A DNA stretch of 20,621 nucleotides from Calditrichota bacterium (lineage in GTDB: Bacteria; Zixibacteria; MSB-5A5; GN15; FEB-12): the NCBI GenBank assembly GCA_008501655.1, contig QQUK01000157.1, forward strand, positions 1 to 20,621, written 5' to 3'. Positions 7,674-15,635 of the stretch are shown here, piece by piece. Position numbers and translations under genes: made by a program. Position 1 is the first letter of the stretch. Each line of letters opens with the position of its first letter. The notes beneath the pieces are model-generated. The model did not search any database. It was not told where the DNA came from and worked only from the letters and a program-made list of their open reading frames with translations.

Positions 7674-8058
7674 ATTACCTGATGAACTCAACAGATATGC
7701 GGAACTTTTAAAATCTGAACAGATAGAGCGAATTGATTTTGATAAGTTAATCTCTCTGCTTCAGGAGAGTAGTGTGCATTTTTCAAATTTTGAAGATATA
7801 TCTGAACAATATACGACGCTCAAGGAAGATGTTATTTTTCGAATTGCAGGGATGGAAAAAGCAATCACTGCAGTAAACCGGAAAAATTCTGATGTTGAAG
7901 AGTTGACAACTTTAATCAATGAAATCGGAAATCTGAATGCTGAAGAGTTACTGAAGCAATATAGAAAATCACAAGCAAGATTCAGGGATGCTTTCCCGAC
8001 AAGTTTCGGAGTTTTCAAAGATAAGGCATCTAAAAGAGATTTATCCGAATACAAATAA
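7660..8058 (+). CDS. Coiled-coil protein of the head cluster, unknown function
   Basis: I place the start at TTG 7660 because AAGGAGAGAG (7648-7657) stands just before it; an upstream in-frame TTG at 7624 lacks such a site and lies deep inside the preceding gene. This gives 132 residues, mostly alpha-helical and charged, with heptad-like stretches around ELLKSEQIERIDFDKLISLL and EELTTLINEIGNLNAEELL. The C-terminus reads FPTSFGVFKDKASKRDLSEY. Its place between protease and decoration genes is where many phages encode a scaffold, so a scaffolding role is possible; a small terminase role is a second option. No family recognised. Confidence 0.65.
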   Translation: MTKDKLPDELNRYAELLKSEQIERIDFDKLISLLQESSVHFSNFEDISEQYTTLKEDVIFRIAGMEKAITAVNRKNSDVEELTTLINEIGNLNAEELLKQYRKSQARFRDAFPTSFGVFKDKASKRDLSEYK

Positions 8059-8062
8059 TCGA

Positions 8063-8100
8063 GGGATGTTCATCCCGGCCAGTGGGAGTTTTCCCGGTCG
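8063..8100 (+). other. RNA hairpins upstream of the decoration gene
   Basis: GGGAT (8063-8067) can pair with ATCCC (8072-8076) around GTTC. Alternatively CGGCC (8076-8080) with GGTCG (8096-8100, one G-U pair) and GGGA (8084-8087) with TCCC (8092-8095) form a bulged stem. There is no T-run, so termination is unlikely. It could stabilise the capsid-gene mRNA or act as a processing site. Confidence 0.35.
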
Positions 8101-8126
8101 TTAATAAATAAACAAGGAGAATATTA

Positions 8127-8546
8127 ATGGCAGTACGCACACAAAATTTAGAAACAATAGCCCCGGTATTGGCAACATTCAAGATATCTCAGACGGTAAA
8201 TGTTGATGATCTCAAAGATAGCAATATCGGAGAACCGGTAGAATTAACCGGGAATTCAGAAGTCGGACCACTTTCCACAGATGGACAGCTCTTAGGTAAA
8301 CTGGTAGCTTTGACATTAACCGATGCTGATGACGGAGAACGGGTCGCAACCGTGCAGATCGGCGGAGTTTGCCGATTTGTAATTTCTGCGACGTATCCCA
8401 CAATCGGTGATCAGGTCGTTGGGGGAACTTCAGGAACTGTAAAGCAAGCTCCGGCAGTAGCATCAGATCCTGCTGGTGGAAACATCGGTCGGGGAACTGT
8501 ACTGGATGTAAACGGAACAAGTAATTGTCTGGTATACTTAAACTAA
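8127..8546 (+). CDS. Head decoration/stabilisation-like protein
   Basis: This 139-residue, beta-rich and glycine/valine-rich protein has a pattern GQLLGKLVALTLTDADDGERVATVQIGGVCRF, like small capsid decoration proteins (gpD-like or DUF2190-like) in which an 'adjustable by-product' barrel reads out as alternating Val/Thr strands. Such proteins bind the outside of the expanded capsid and stabilise it. The place immediately before the major capsid gene is classic for this role. AAGGAG precedes the ATG by 7 bases. There is no signal peptide. The call relies mainly on size, composition and position. Confidence 0.6.
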   Translation: MAVRTQNLETIAPVLATFKISQTVNVDDLKDSNIGEPVELTGNSEVGPLSTDGQLLGKLVALTLTDADDGERVATVQIGGVCRFVISATYPTIGDQVVGGTSGTVKQAPAVASDPAGGNIGRGTVLDVNGTSNCLVYLN

Positions 8547-8557
8547 AAGGGGGCATC

Positions 8558-9655
8558 ATGGATTTTAATCAATTTATAGCATCACCGAAAATCAAATCAC
8601 AAAGTTATCTCAATGAATTACAATTTACCGGTCAGGTCGACCTTTCCCGGGCTGCAGCAATTGATATCTCAAAAGATCTATATATCGAAGCAGATACTAA
8701 AGGGATGACCCTGACCGAACTTTTGGAATCGGAAGAATATGATCCATCTCTACCGGGAGCACCGCTTGATGCATTTGAGCGTCAGTTGCTACTTGCCGGA
8801 GTAAAACTGGGAGGAAAATCTCCGACAACAGTTGAACAATTTTATCATCAGGCACCGGCGCTTTTACCGGAGTTTATGCTTCGTGAGATTAAAAAAGGGA
8901 TGGCAATGCGGCCGGAACTTACAAAACTTGTTGCTAACAGTACAACGGTTGCCAGCAATTCGTATACTCCGTTTTACATCAACACCGATGACACAGCAAA
9001 TTTCTCAATGAGACCGATAGGGGATGGTGCTGAAATTCCACAATTAATTGTAACCGAGCAGAACCATGCTGTCAATGTAATCGATTATGGTCTGGCTTTA
9101 AAAACAAGTTACAAAGCCCTCCGTTATCGAACGACTTCGCAATTCCGGGTACTCTTGTGGTATGTCGGATTTAAGATTCAAACAGATAAAATCGGTCTTA
9201 TCGTAGATTGTATTATCAATGGTGATGGGAACAGTAATGCAGCTTCAGTTATTACCACAGCATTATCCGGAACGCTGACTTATGATGATCTGATTACTCT
9301 CTGGTCAAACTTCTCCCCATTTGAATTAAATACGATTGTTTGTCACGTCAACCAGCTGAAAACAATCTTAACTTTAAATGAATTTAAAGACCCGCTTGCC
9401 GGATACAAGTTCCAGGGAACCGGTGAATTGTTCAGCCCTCTCGGGGCAAATCTGATTCGCTCCGATGAAGTCCCGACCGATCTTGTTATCGGTCTCGATA
9501 ATCGTTTTGCGGTTGAGGAAGTTATTACGCAACCGTTGATGATCGAATATGACAAAGTTATCGACCAGCGATTTGAAGAAGCGGTAATTTCTGAATCAGT
9601 AACCTATGCGAAGATTCTAAAAGAAGCATCGGTTGCATTAGATACAAACTATTAA
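8558..9655 (+). CDS. Major capsid protein (HK97-type fold)
   Basis: The start is ATG 8558, preceded by AAAAGGGGG; an upstream in-frame TTG at 8525 would run into the preceding gene and lacks a ribosome site. The 365-residue product has an N-terminal region (about 1-105) that is helical and charged and could act as a fused scaffold or delta domain, since no separate scaffold is certain. The remainder shows typical capsid features: MRPELTKLVANSTTVASNSY (from about 120), an E-loop-like stretch with TDDTANFSMRPIGDGAEIP, a long spine-helix region with SYKALRYRTTSQFRVLLWYV, and the late segment with NPGD-like INGDGNSNAASV and LGANLIRSDEVPTDLVIGLD. The shell would be built from hundreds of copies. 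Confidence 0.85.
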   Translation: MDFNQFIASPKIKSQSYLNELQFTGQVDLSRAAAIDISKDLYIEADTKGMTLTELLESEEYDPSLPGAPLDAFERQLLLAGVKLGGKSPTTVEQFYHQAPALLPEFMLREIKKGMAMRPELTKLVANSTTVASNSYTPFYINTDDTANFSMRPIGDGAEIPQLIVTEQNHAVNVIDYGLALKTSYKALRYRTTSQFRVLLWYVGFKIQTDKIGLIVDCIINGDGNSNAASVITTALSGTLTYDDLITLWSNFSPFELNTIVCHVNQLKTILTLNEFKDPLAGYKFQGTGELFSPLGANLIRSDEVPTDLVIGLDNRFAVEEVITQPLMIEYDKVIDQRFEEAVISESVTYAKILKEASVALDTNY

Positions 9656-9664
9656 CAGTCGATC

Positions 9665-9691
9665 TTCCGGGTCAGGTAATCTGACCCGGAA
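9665..9691 (+). other. Strong RNA hairpin after the major capsid gene
   Basis: A perfect 11-bp stem, TTCCGGGTCAG (9665-9675) with CTGACCCGGAA (9681-9691), closes a GTAAT loop 10 bases past the capsid stop codon. No T-run follows (it is A-rich), so full termination is doubtful. It may lower read-through or protect the capsid mRNA 3' end, giving the high capsid expression phages need. Confidence 0.7.
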
Positions 9692-9706
9692 AAATATTGG
9701 AGTAGT

Positions 9707-11119
9707 ATGCAGACAAAAATTACAGAGACAATAAATATAAGCGGTCTTGGTACACCGGCTAACAGGAAACTGTTGAAAGTTCAAAGCGGGCAATATGCGG
9801 GACGAATGATGGCAATATTTAAAACAGCAAACAGCGAGATTAAATATTCTTCTGCAGTAAACCCTTATTCATCCTGGTCAGACATGGTAACTGTTGCCTC
9901 TGATTCAGCGAATGCTCCTTTTGATGTTACCCTGACCGCCTCCGGTGATGTTTATCTTGTTTACATAGAAACTGTTACTAATCATCTGGCTTTTCTCAAA
10001 CTATCAATAACAGATACCGGTTGGACTGTTGGTTCAAAAATATACATTTATAATGGAAATCTGACCAATACACCTTCTATTGTTTTGGATAAAAATGAAA
10101 ATGCTTATGTAACATTTTCAAGATTCAACGGTTCATCATTTGATTTGCAGGTGAAAAGTTCATCTGATAGTGGTGCAAACTGGGGTTCGGGACCGTCTGA
10201 TATCGGCGAAACAATCATTACTGGCGCTAATCTTGTTATTTCTAAGATTATGACTTCAGCAGACAATGTATTTGTTGTCTATACGGCAGATTATCAAGAT
10301 ATCAAAGAACGTCATCGATTGTTAACCGGGAGCAGTTGGTCGACGGAGTATACAATCGGCAGCGGTACGGCTATCTCAATAGATTTTGATGCTGTTGTTT
10401 TGCCTGAAGGCTTCCTTGGAGTTGTCTATAATGATGATCAATTGATCTATCGTGAGTTTAACGGGGTCAACTGGAGTCCGACAGTAATCATCGATTCGAA
10501 TTCAGCAACATACCCGCAGTTAAGAATTATCAATAATGTCCCGGTTGTATTTTATCTATCAGAGAAAGATTCAAATCAGATTCAGCTTATGCAAAGCAGC
10601 AGAATCTCAGGATTCTTTTCCACACCTCAAGTATTTGAGACAAGGTCTGATATTTTTGATTCAGTACTCTTGTATGATTCAGTTTCGTCGTCTTTTGATG
10701 AGAAAACAATAGAAGCAGCATCTAATACTACTGCGGATCTGATTCATACATCTTCAAACGCCTTATTGCAACAGGCAGGTGATCAAGTGTTTATAGGCTC
10801 CGATGATCGTTTCAGATTCCTCCATATTCTTTTGTCAACAGCGGGAAGTGGAGGGACACTGACCTACAGCTACTTTGATGGATTGAACTGGATTGCATTT
10901 CTCCCTACAAACGGGAATTATCAATTTGATACAAGCAGTCGGGAACTTACTCTCTGGCAGGACTATGATAACACACCTGAAACATGGCAGAAAAATGTTG
11001 TGAACGGTGTATCAAGATTCTGGATAAAAATAGAAGCTACCTCTGCTTTTACAATTGCTCCTATCGGAAGTCAGCTTACTTCTATATCTAACCTCAAAGC
11101 AATCAATGTGAGGAGGTAA
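9707..11119 (+). CDS. Sialidase-like beta-propeller structural protein
   Basis: The 470-residue product is beta-rich throughout. Residues about 20-330 contain propeller-like repeats with an Asp-box SSDSGANW (152-159, S-x-D-x-G-x-x-W) and related blades such as TSGDVYLVYIE, DKNENAYVTFSRF and NVFVVYTADY. Residues about 336-470 form a separate beta domain with LTYSYFDGLNWIAF and NGVSRFWIKIEATSAF, a pattern I associate with phage virion proteins whose text reads 'YFDG.nW...nG..rfWI'. No signal peptide or catalytic tyrosine/arginine triad could be confirmed, so an enzyme is not claimed. It most likely serves as a virion surface or fibre/neck protein. GGAG precedes the ATG, and the next gene starts 2 bases after its stop. 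Confidence 0.55.
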   Translation: MQTKITETINISGLGTPANRKLLKVQSGQYAGRMMAIFKTANSEIKYSSAVNPYSSWSDMVTVASDSANAPFDVTLTASGDVYLVYIETVTNHLAFLKLSITDTGWTVGSKIYIYNGNLTNTPSIVLDKNENAYVTFSRFNGSSFDLQVKSSSDSGANWGSGPSDIGETIITGANLVISKIMTSADNVFVVYTADYQDIKERHRLLTGSSWSTEYTIGSGTAISIDFDAVVLPEGFLGVVYNDDQLIYREFNGVNWSPTVIIDSNSATYPQLRIINNVPVVFYLSEKDSNQIQLMQSSRISGFFSTPQVFETRSDIFDSVLLYDSVSSSFDEKTIEAASNTTADLIHTSSNALLQQAGDQVFIGSDDRFRFLHILLSTAGSGGTLTYSYFDGLNWIAFLPTNGNYQFDTSSRELTLWQDYDNTPETWQKNVVNGVSRFWIKIEATSAFTIAPIGSQLTSISNLKAINVRR

Positions 11120-11120
11120 C

Positions 11121-11933
11121 ATGTCGTATACAAATGCAGCTTTAGTGAGAAAGCATATAGAGTTTGTGCAGCCGGTTCTTCAAATAATTACCAATCAGCA
11201 AATGAGTTTTACTGATAATGAATATCAATCATTTTTTAGCGGACAGATTATTGCAGGCTCAGTTACAGTAAAGTCGCTTAAAGAGTACAAACAACAGATA
11301 GCTAACCATATTGTGACAGATGGCGAAAATGTAATAAGCCCTCTGCCTCTTGTGAATGGGTCAGTCTTATGTTCAACGAACAGTTCACTTACTAAAATTT
11401 ATAAGGAAAATATTGATTATATCATAGATTATACAAAGGGAACGGTAACCTTTCCTTCCTCCGGTGATATATCAAATGATGATATGGTGACGTTTTTCTT
11501 TTTACCATATTTTCCATATCAGGAAAACTCTGATTTCAAAATAAACTATGAAACCGGCAAAATTGCTCTTCCGGTTTCATCAAAGATTAAATTCGGTGAA
11601 GTCGTTTACATCGACTACCAGCCTGCGGCAGTATTTCATTCAGATACGATAATTGATAATGCTGTTGTTGAAGCTAACGCTATTATTGAACAAACAGTAG
11701 ATCCAAATAAACAGTTTGGAGCGAATTTAGTGCTTCAGACAGCTGCAACATATCGTGCTCTGGAAATTCTCTGCCGATCATCAGCAGCGAAAGAACTCGC
11801 TTCACAAACCGGACGGGAAAGTTCAGCTAAAGCATGGATTTCATTAGGTGAGGTATATCTTGCAAGGTCTGCAGAGCTTATCCGTTCGTTTACAGAGCCG
11901 GTCAGCCAGATATCCAATCCAACTCATAGTTAA
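11121..11933 (+). CDS. Head-tail connector-like protein
   Basis: This 270-residue protein has an AGGAGGT ribosome site inside the end of the previous gene. Residues about 97-127 and 137-166 are two copies of a beta unit: IDYTKGTVTFPSSGDI...DMVTFFF and INYETGKIALPVSSKI...EVVYIDY, a motif repeated in many phage neck and collar proteins. Residues about 176-257 are helical (TYRALEILCRSSAAKELASQ), as expected of gp6/gp15-type adaptors that sit under the portal. Function as a neck adaptor is inferred from shape and context only. Confidence 0.5.
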   Translation: MSYTNAALVRKHIEFVQPVLQIITNQQMSFTDNEYQSFFSGQIIAGSVTVKSLKEYKQQIANHIVTDGENVISPLPLVNGSVLCSTNSSLTKIYKENIDYIIDYTKGTVTFPSSGDISNDDMVTFFFLPYFPYQENSDFKINYETGKIALPVSSKIKFGEVVYIDYQPAAVFHSDTIIDNAVVEANAIIEQTVDPNKQFGANLVLQTAATYRALEILCRSSAAKELASQTGRESSAKAWISLGEVYLARSAELIRSFTEPVSQISNPTHS

Positions 11934-11942
11934 GGAGATAAA

Positions 11943-12317
11943 ATGAATACAGGATTTTCACTTGCAACCGCAAAACGAAGCTGGTATGTCCCGGATATCC
12001 AGGTATGGGGTACGGAAGGATGGGGTGATTTCGAGTACTTACTCCTGGAAGATGTTGATTCGGTACAGTCGGTTTTGTTTGACAAAAAATCAATCGGGGA
12101 GAATAATCAGCTTATCAAGTATGCAGATTTAAGAGATTTTAGAGGTAACCTCCTTCCTGCACAGATAACTAATCCCAAAATCATAATTAAAAACCGAACT
12201 GAGAAATCAGCATTTGTCATCGGAAGTGAATCTGATGATGGATTTACAATTGCCAGGGAATCTACAGCTGAAAATCCGGTGCCGGTTGATTTGTACATCA
12301 TTGAGATGGGAGCATAG
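11943..12317 (+). CDS. Small phage-cluster protein, unknown
   Basis: This 124-residue protein has a good AAGGAG site. It is mixed alpha/beta with segments VWGTEGWGDFEYLLLEDVDS and LLPAQITNPKIIIKNRTEKSAFVI, without membrane segments, signal peptide or cysteines. The beta strands suggest a minor structural protein such as a stopper or neck protein; no family is recognised. Confidence 0.65.
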   Translation: MNTGFSLATAKRSWYVPDIQVWGTEGWGDFEYLLLEDVDSVQSVLFDKKSIGENNQLIKYADLRDFRGNLLPAQITNPKIIIKNRTEKSAFVIGSESDDGFTIARESTAENPVPVDLYIIEMGA

Positions 12318-12320
12318 TGT

Positions 12321-12590
12321 TTGAAAAAGAAGTCGGAAGATACACCCCTTGAGTTAGGATATCTCGATGAACTAATCCAAAAATATGCTGAAAAGATATT
12401 TAAGAAAATTGAAAATGAACAAGTTAAAATAGGGGATTTACTAAAAATGATTGAGTTAAAACGAAAGCTGTCGCCGTCGGATAGCGAACAGATTAAACTC
12501 TGGAAGATGCTTGAAAAAATTCGACTTGAGGAAGTTAAAAAGAGTTCACAAAAGAAGAAATCAAAAGAAAACAAGAAAGAGACAAAATGA
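12321..12590 (+). CDS. Small highly charged helical protein
   Basis: This 89-residue protein starts at TTG, with GGGAG about 8 bases before. The sequence is rich in Lys and Glu and probably all helical, for example IGDLLKMIELKRKLSPSDSEQ and KLWKMLEKIRLEEVKK, with a lysine-rich C-terminus. It overlaps the next gene by four bases (ATGA), so the two are translationally coupled. A DNA- or terminase-linked role is possible from the basic character, but nothing specific is recognised. Confidence 0.6.
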   Translation: MKKKSEDTPLELGYLDELIQKYAEKIFKKIENEQVKIGDLLKMIELKRKLSPSDSEQIKLWKMLEKIRLEEVKKSSQKKKSKENKKETK

Positions 12591-14131
12591 AGATTAAACT
12601 GATTTGTCTTATTCTCATGCCATTTCTTTTACCATTGCTTGGGCATACTCAATGGAAACCTACTGGATTCAAAACTTGGCAGGACAGCACCAATAGTGAA
12701 AATCAGAGAGTATTGATTGGCGGAACTGTTCAAAATTATCAAAAGTCAGATAAAAGCTGGGATGCGATAGACAATAACTGGATAAAATCGGATGATACCT
12801 TGTTTTGTATTAATAACGCTAACCTGAAAGTTGTAGCAACATCAAGTGGGAAAACCAATCTTTCCATAGGTAACCATGACAGCACTATCTCTCTTAATCA
12901 GGCACTGCAGAGTTTAGTACTGTTTGATACAGAAGCGGATACATTTTTTACACTTATGAATAATCCGGAATTTAAGAATCCTGAAATGGACAGTAACTGT
13001 TTAAGGTGGACTGATGTCTTCTATGGAGTCGATTATGCCCTGATAAAAGAAAATGGAATGCTGCATCATCAGATTTCATTTAAACCGAAATTTCTGGATT
13101 CACTGCAGGAGATAACTTCACAAGCAGATATCGAAACATCCATTTCTTTCGGAACTGTATCGAGTTATCAGTTTGCTGGAGCTGAATCCCCAGATCTATC
13201 TAAACACAAATTAAGAAAACAGATATTACATCGTTCAAAAGAGAATATTATACAGCTCCATCAGCAGATACTGTTTTATCCCGGATATGAATCAAAAGAA
13301 GAAATCCCGGTATTTCAAAGATGGATAAAAGAGGGTAACAGATACTTATGTATTGAATATGTTGAGTTAGGTAAAATGATCCAGATACATAAAAATGATC
13401 CCTCTGCCATAATCTATCATAATGCTTCCGAGACATTTGATGCCGATGATGTATCGGATACTTATATAAGAACCGATAACGGATCCTTCGAAAATTACAA
13501 TTATGGTGTTTATGCAACAATACTATTAGCAACGGAACTTGATGGGTCCGCTAAACGAGGATGTTTTCTTAAATTTGATTTATCTTCTATTACAGATCCG
13601 GTGACTGTTGACTCAACAGCAATGCATATTGCCGTAATTGCTCAGGGTGATTCAGTCGGACTTGGCTATATGACAACTGATTGGAGTGAGGGGAACGTCA
13701 ACGCGGGAGCTGTTGATTCTATTGGTGAATATGGGGCTACCTGGCTACAGGCAAAAGACTCTCTTGGTACAGTAAATGACGACGACTGGGCAAACAGCAG
13801 CGAGTTCTCCGTATCAGATTTTGATGATAACAATGGCAATTATTATGGAGTAGTCGATGCTTCAACGACAAGTTGGAATGCATATCTCCAGGTCGGTTCT
13901 GAATCTTCCGGAAACAACAGTATGATTGTATCCGACTGGATAAACGGAAGAACACCAAATTATGGGTACTGTATATTTGATATGGATTTATCAACCGGGA
14001 CTACGATCCGGCCAAGTGAAGTTGTCATAGCCGGTTTCCGTCCATGGCTATATATCGAATATACAATAAATCAGGCAGCTGAATCAATAAATCAGAGACG
14101 AAGAATATTACAAAAGGGAGAAATAGAATGA
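12587..14131 (+). CDS. Exported DNRLRE-like domain protein of the phage cassette
   Basis: The 514-residue product has a clear Sec signal peptide (MKIKLICLILMPFLLPLLGH, cleavage likely near residue 22). The middle (about 25-280) is beta-rich with a conserved-looking WTDVFYGVDYALIKENGMLHH stretch (141-161). Residues about 285-493 fit a DNRLRE-like beta domain: DTYIRTDNGSFENYNYG, then CFLKFDLSSI and the tryptophan-rich WSEGNVNAG and PWLYIEY; such domains occur in extracellular and adhesive proteins. It overlaps its neighbours by 4 bases on both sides (12587-12590, 14128-14131), so it is translationally tied to the phage-like operon. An exported protein is unexpected among cytoplasm-assembled virion genes. 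A surface-displayed fibre, receptor or adhesin are possibilities. Confidence 0.55.
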   Translation: MKIKLICLILMPFLLPLLGHTQWKPTGFKTWQDSTNSENQRVLIGGTVQNYQKSDKSWDAIDNNWIKSDDTLFCINNANLKVVATSSGKTNLSIGNHDSTISLNQALQSLVLFDTEADTFFTLMNNPEFKNPEMDSNCLRWTDVFYGVDYALIKENGMLHHQISFKPKFLDSLQEITSQADIETSISFGTVSSYQFAGAESPDLSKHKLRKQILHRSKENIIQLHQQILFYPGYESKEEIPVFQRWIKEGNRYLCIEYVELGKMIQIHKNDPSAIIYHNASETFDADDVSDTYIRTDNGSFENYNYGVYATILLATELDGSAKRGCFLKFDLSSITDPVTVDSTAMHIAVIAQGDSVGLGYMTTDWSEGNVNAGAVDSIGEYGATWLQAKDSLGTVNDDDWANSSEFSVSDFDDNNGNYYGVVDASTTSWNAYLQVGSESSGNNSMIVSDWINGRTPNYGYCIFDMDLSTGTTIRPSEVVIAGFRPWLYIEYTINQAAESINQRRRILQKGEIE

Positions 14132-15324
14132 AAAAATATATACTACTATTACTCATCTTTCTCACATCAACTTCTTTCGGGGGAATAGTTAATAACTCAG
14201 GAACAAGTGGAACTGATTCATTATCTTTTCAGTTTTATCTGCTCGATTCAATCGGCAATAACATTTCCTTAGCATCATCGGACTCAATCGGTCTTGTTGT
14301 CTTTTATCCGAACGGTGATGAAGCTTATGCTTTAACAATTTTAGGCAATAACGGAAATATAACTGAGACAACTTTATCAAATATAGGCTCATTTTATGTT
14401 TATGCTGATGCGGTTGCAAATTTCGATGGTTCCTCTGCATCGGACGGAGTTTATAAGTGGCTGATGATAGTAAATGATATTTCACTTGGTTTACATACTT
14501 CACATAGCGGAGAATTTCAATTATATCAGAATTCTGACTTTAACACCCGTCTTGATTATCTTAATGCTTCTATCTCTTCACGGTCAACGTTTAACCCTTC
14601 AACCGATACTGTCAATGCATATACAAATATCGATTCGACTACGATAGCACGCTCAGTCTGGAATACTCCACAATCTTCACATCTCATAGCCGGTACATTT
14701 GGAGATTATCTTGATTCTGATATCTCAGGGCTTGGTTCCGGTTCAGGGATATATGCACAATCTGTTGTAGTTTATGATACAGCTAACGGACAACCTGTCA
14801 GTGGTGTTAATGTTCTCATCAGGAATCTTGCTCAATCAACATTAATAGCATCCGGCAACTCAGATGTATATGGATATAGTACATTTAATCTCAATGCGGA
14901 TAGTTTCCTTATTGTTGGTTATGCACCTGGATATCTCTTTGAAGCTTTTGATACACTCGTTGTAACCGGTAATTCGGTTGATACAATATTTGGTTATCAG
15001 ATTGATATCGGTAACCCGGTGGAACCGAATCTTTGCCGGGTTTATGGATATCTGTATGGAATTACCGGACTGCCCGAAGTAGGTGCAGGAGTTACTGCAG
15101 CACTTTCTACTGGTGATGTTCGTTCCGGGAGCCTGATCATCTCACCGTTTTCAAAATCAACAACAACCGATTCACTTGGATATTTTTATCTCGATTTGAT
15201 TCCATCAGATTCTCTCAGTCCGGTTAATCAAAAATATGAATTTACAATTAGCAGAACTGACGGAACGGTGTTACGTCAGCGAATAGAAATCCCGGCATTA
15301 GCTCAATGGAGCTTAAGCTGGTAA
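14128..15324 (+). CDS. Exported phage-fibre-like protein with two carboxypeptidase-regulatory-like domains
   Basis: This 398-residue protein has a signal peptide (MKKYILLLLIFLTSTSFG, cleavage near 18). Residues about 145-200 contain ISSRSTFNPSTD followed by IARSVWNTPQSSHLIAGTFGDYLDS, a pattern common in phage tail and collar proteins ('avW....h..aGTfG'). Residues about 209-292 and 300-398 are two transthyretin/carboxypeptidase-regulatory-like beta-sandwich domains with GQPVSGVNVLIRN and DSLGYFYLDL signatures. GGGAGA precedes the ATG, and its start overlaps the upstream gene by 4 bases. A phage-like motif inside an exported protein makes its place of action unclear: an envelope-displayed fibre and a virion fibre are both possible. 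Confidence 0.5.
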   Translation: MKKYILLLLIFLTSTSFGGIVNNSGTSGTDSLSFQFYLLDSIGNNISLASSDSIGLVVFYPNGDEAYALTILGNNGNITETTLSNIGSFYVYADAVANFDGSSASDGVYKWLMIVNDISLGLHTSHSGEFQLYQNSDFNTRLDYLNASISSRSTFNPSTDTVNAYTNIDSTTIARSVWNTPQSSHLIAGTFGDYLDSDISGLGSGSGIYAQSVVVYDTANGQPVSGVNVLIRNLAQSTLIASGNSDVYGYSTFNLNADSFLIVGYAPGYLFEAFDTLVVTGNSVDTIFGYQIDIGNPVEPNLCRVYGYLYGITGLPEVGAGVTAALSTGDVRSGSLIISPFSKSTTTDSLGYFYLDLIPSDSLSPVNQKYEFTISRTDGTVLRQRIEIPALAQWSLSW

Positions 15325-15335
15325 AAGGAGGAGTT

Positions 15336-15635
15336 ATGGAACAGTTATTGGCATCATCATCGTGGATGAATCTTTTAGGTTCAGTAGGTATTTTGTTTGC
15401 CGGTCATATTGCAAATAAATATATCATCCCATTTTTAAAAATCGGGAAAAGAAAACAGTATGCCCAGTATATTGCAACAATTGCTGATGAAGTGACTGAT
15501 GATTTGAAGTCTAAGTATGAAGAAAAGGAATGGCTGAAACATCTTGATGAAGCTGTTGATATGTTAATATCAATCTGCGATATATCACCGGTAATTGCAA
15601 CCAGAGCGGTGAAAGCTGCCGCAGCCAGAAAGTAA
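15336..15635 (+). CDS. LLH-family holin-like protein
   Basis: I choose ATG 15336 because AAAGGAGGAG precedes it; an in-frame ATG at 15306 overlaps the upstream gene and has no such site. The 99-residue product has an N-terminal membrane region (about 11-34, LLGSVGILFAGHIANKYIIP), the pattern 'IIPFLK.GK' and then a helical charged C-terminus with YIATIADEVTDDLKSKYEEK. Phage LLH-type holins have this layout: one N-terminal membrane segment followed by an amphipathic tail with 'ya..ia..av'. A holin would form membrane lesions for lysis or product release. No endolysin is encoded nearby. Confidence 0.55.
   Translation: MEQLLASSSWMNLLGSVGILFAGHIANKYIIPFLKIGKRKQYAQYIATIADEVTDDLKSKYEEKEWLKHLDEAVDMLISICDISPVIATRAVKAAAARK

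Larger units (their letters stand above)
2857..15635 (+). mobile_element. Phage-like head-gene cassette (domesticated prophage, GTA-like or satellite)
   Basis: The genes from portal to holin-like protein form a tightly packed, mostly rightward array with short gaps and two ATGA overlaps, closed by a strong terminator. Recognisable functions are portal, large terminase, prohead protease, decoration protein and major capsid protein, in a near-canonical head order. No integrase, attachment-site repeat, repressor, replication or tail-tube/tape-measure gene is visible, and chromosomal-type genes lie on both sides. All reading frames are intact, which argues against a decayed remnant. The limits given are those of the rightward genes; true element ends, if any, are not defined by repeats I can see. 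Confidence 0.65.

Noticed and set aside
8212..8559. A 115-residue minus-strand reading frame
   Set aside because: Antisense to the decoration gene, with leucine/histidine-rich shadow composition and no ribosome site.
9665..9691. Hairpin after the capsid gene as a full transcription terminator
   Set aside because: It lacks a T-run on the plus strand, and the operon evidently continues; kept as an RNA structure only.
12107..12574. A 155-residue minus-strand reading frame
   Set aside because: It mirrors the well-supported coding frames at 11943 and 12321, has no ribosome site, and its serine/phenylalanine-rich text is typical of the antisense of Lys/Glu-rich genes.
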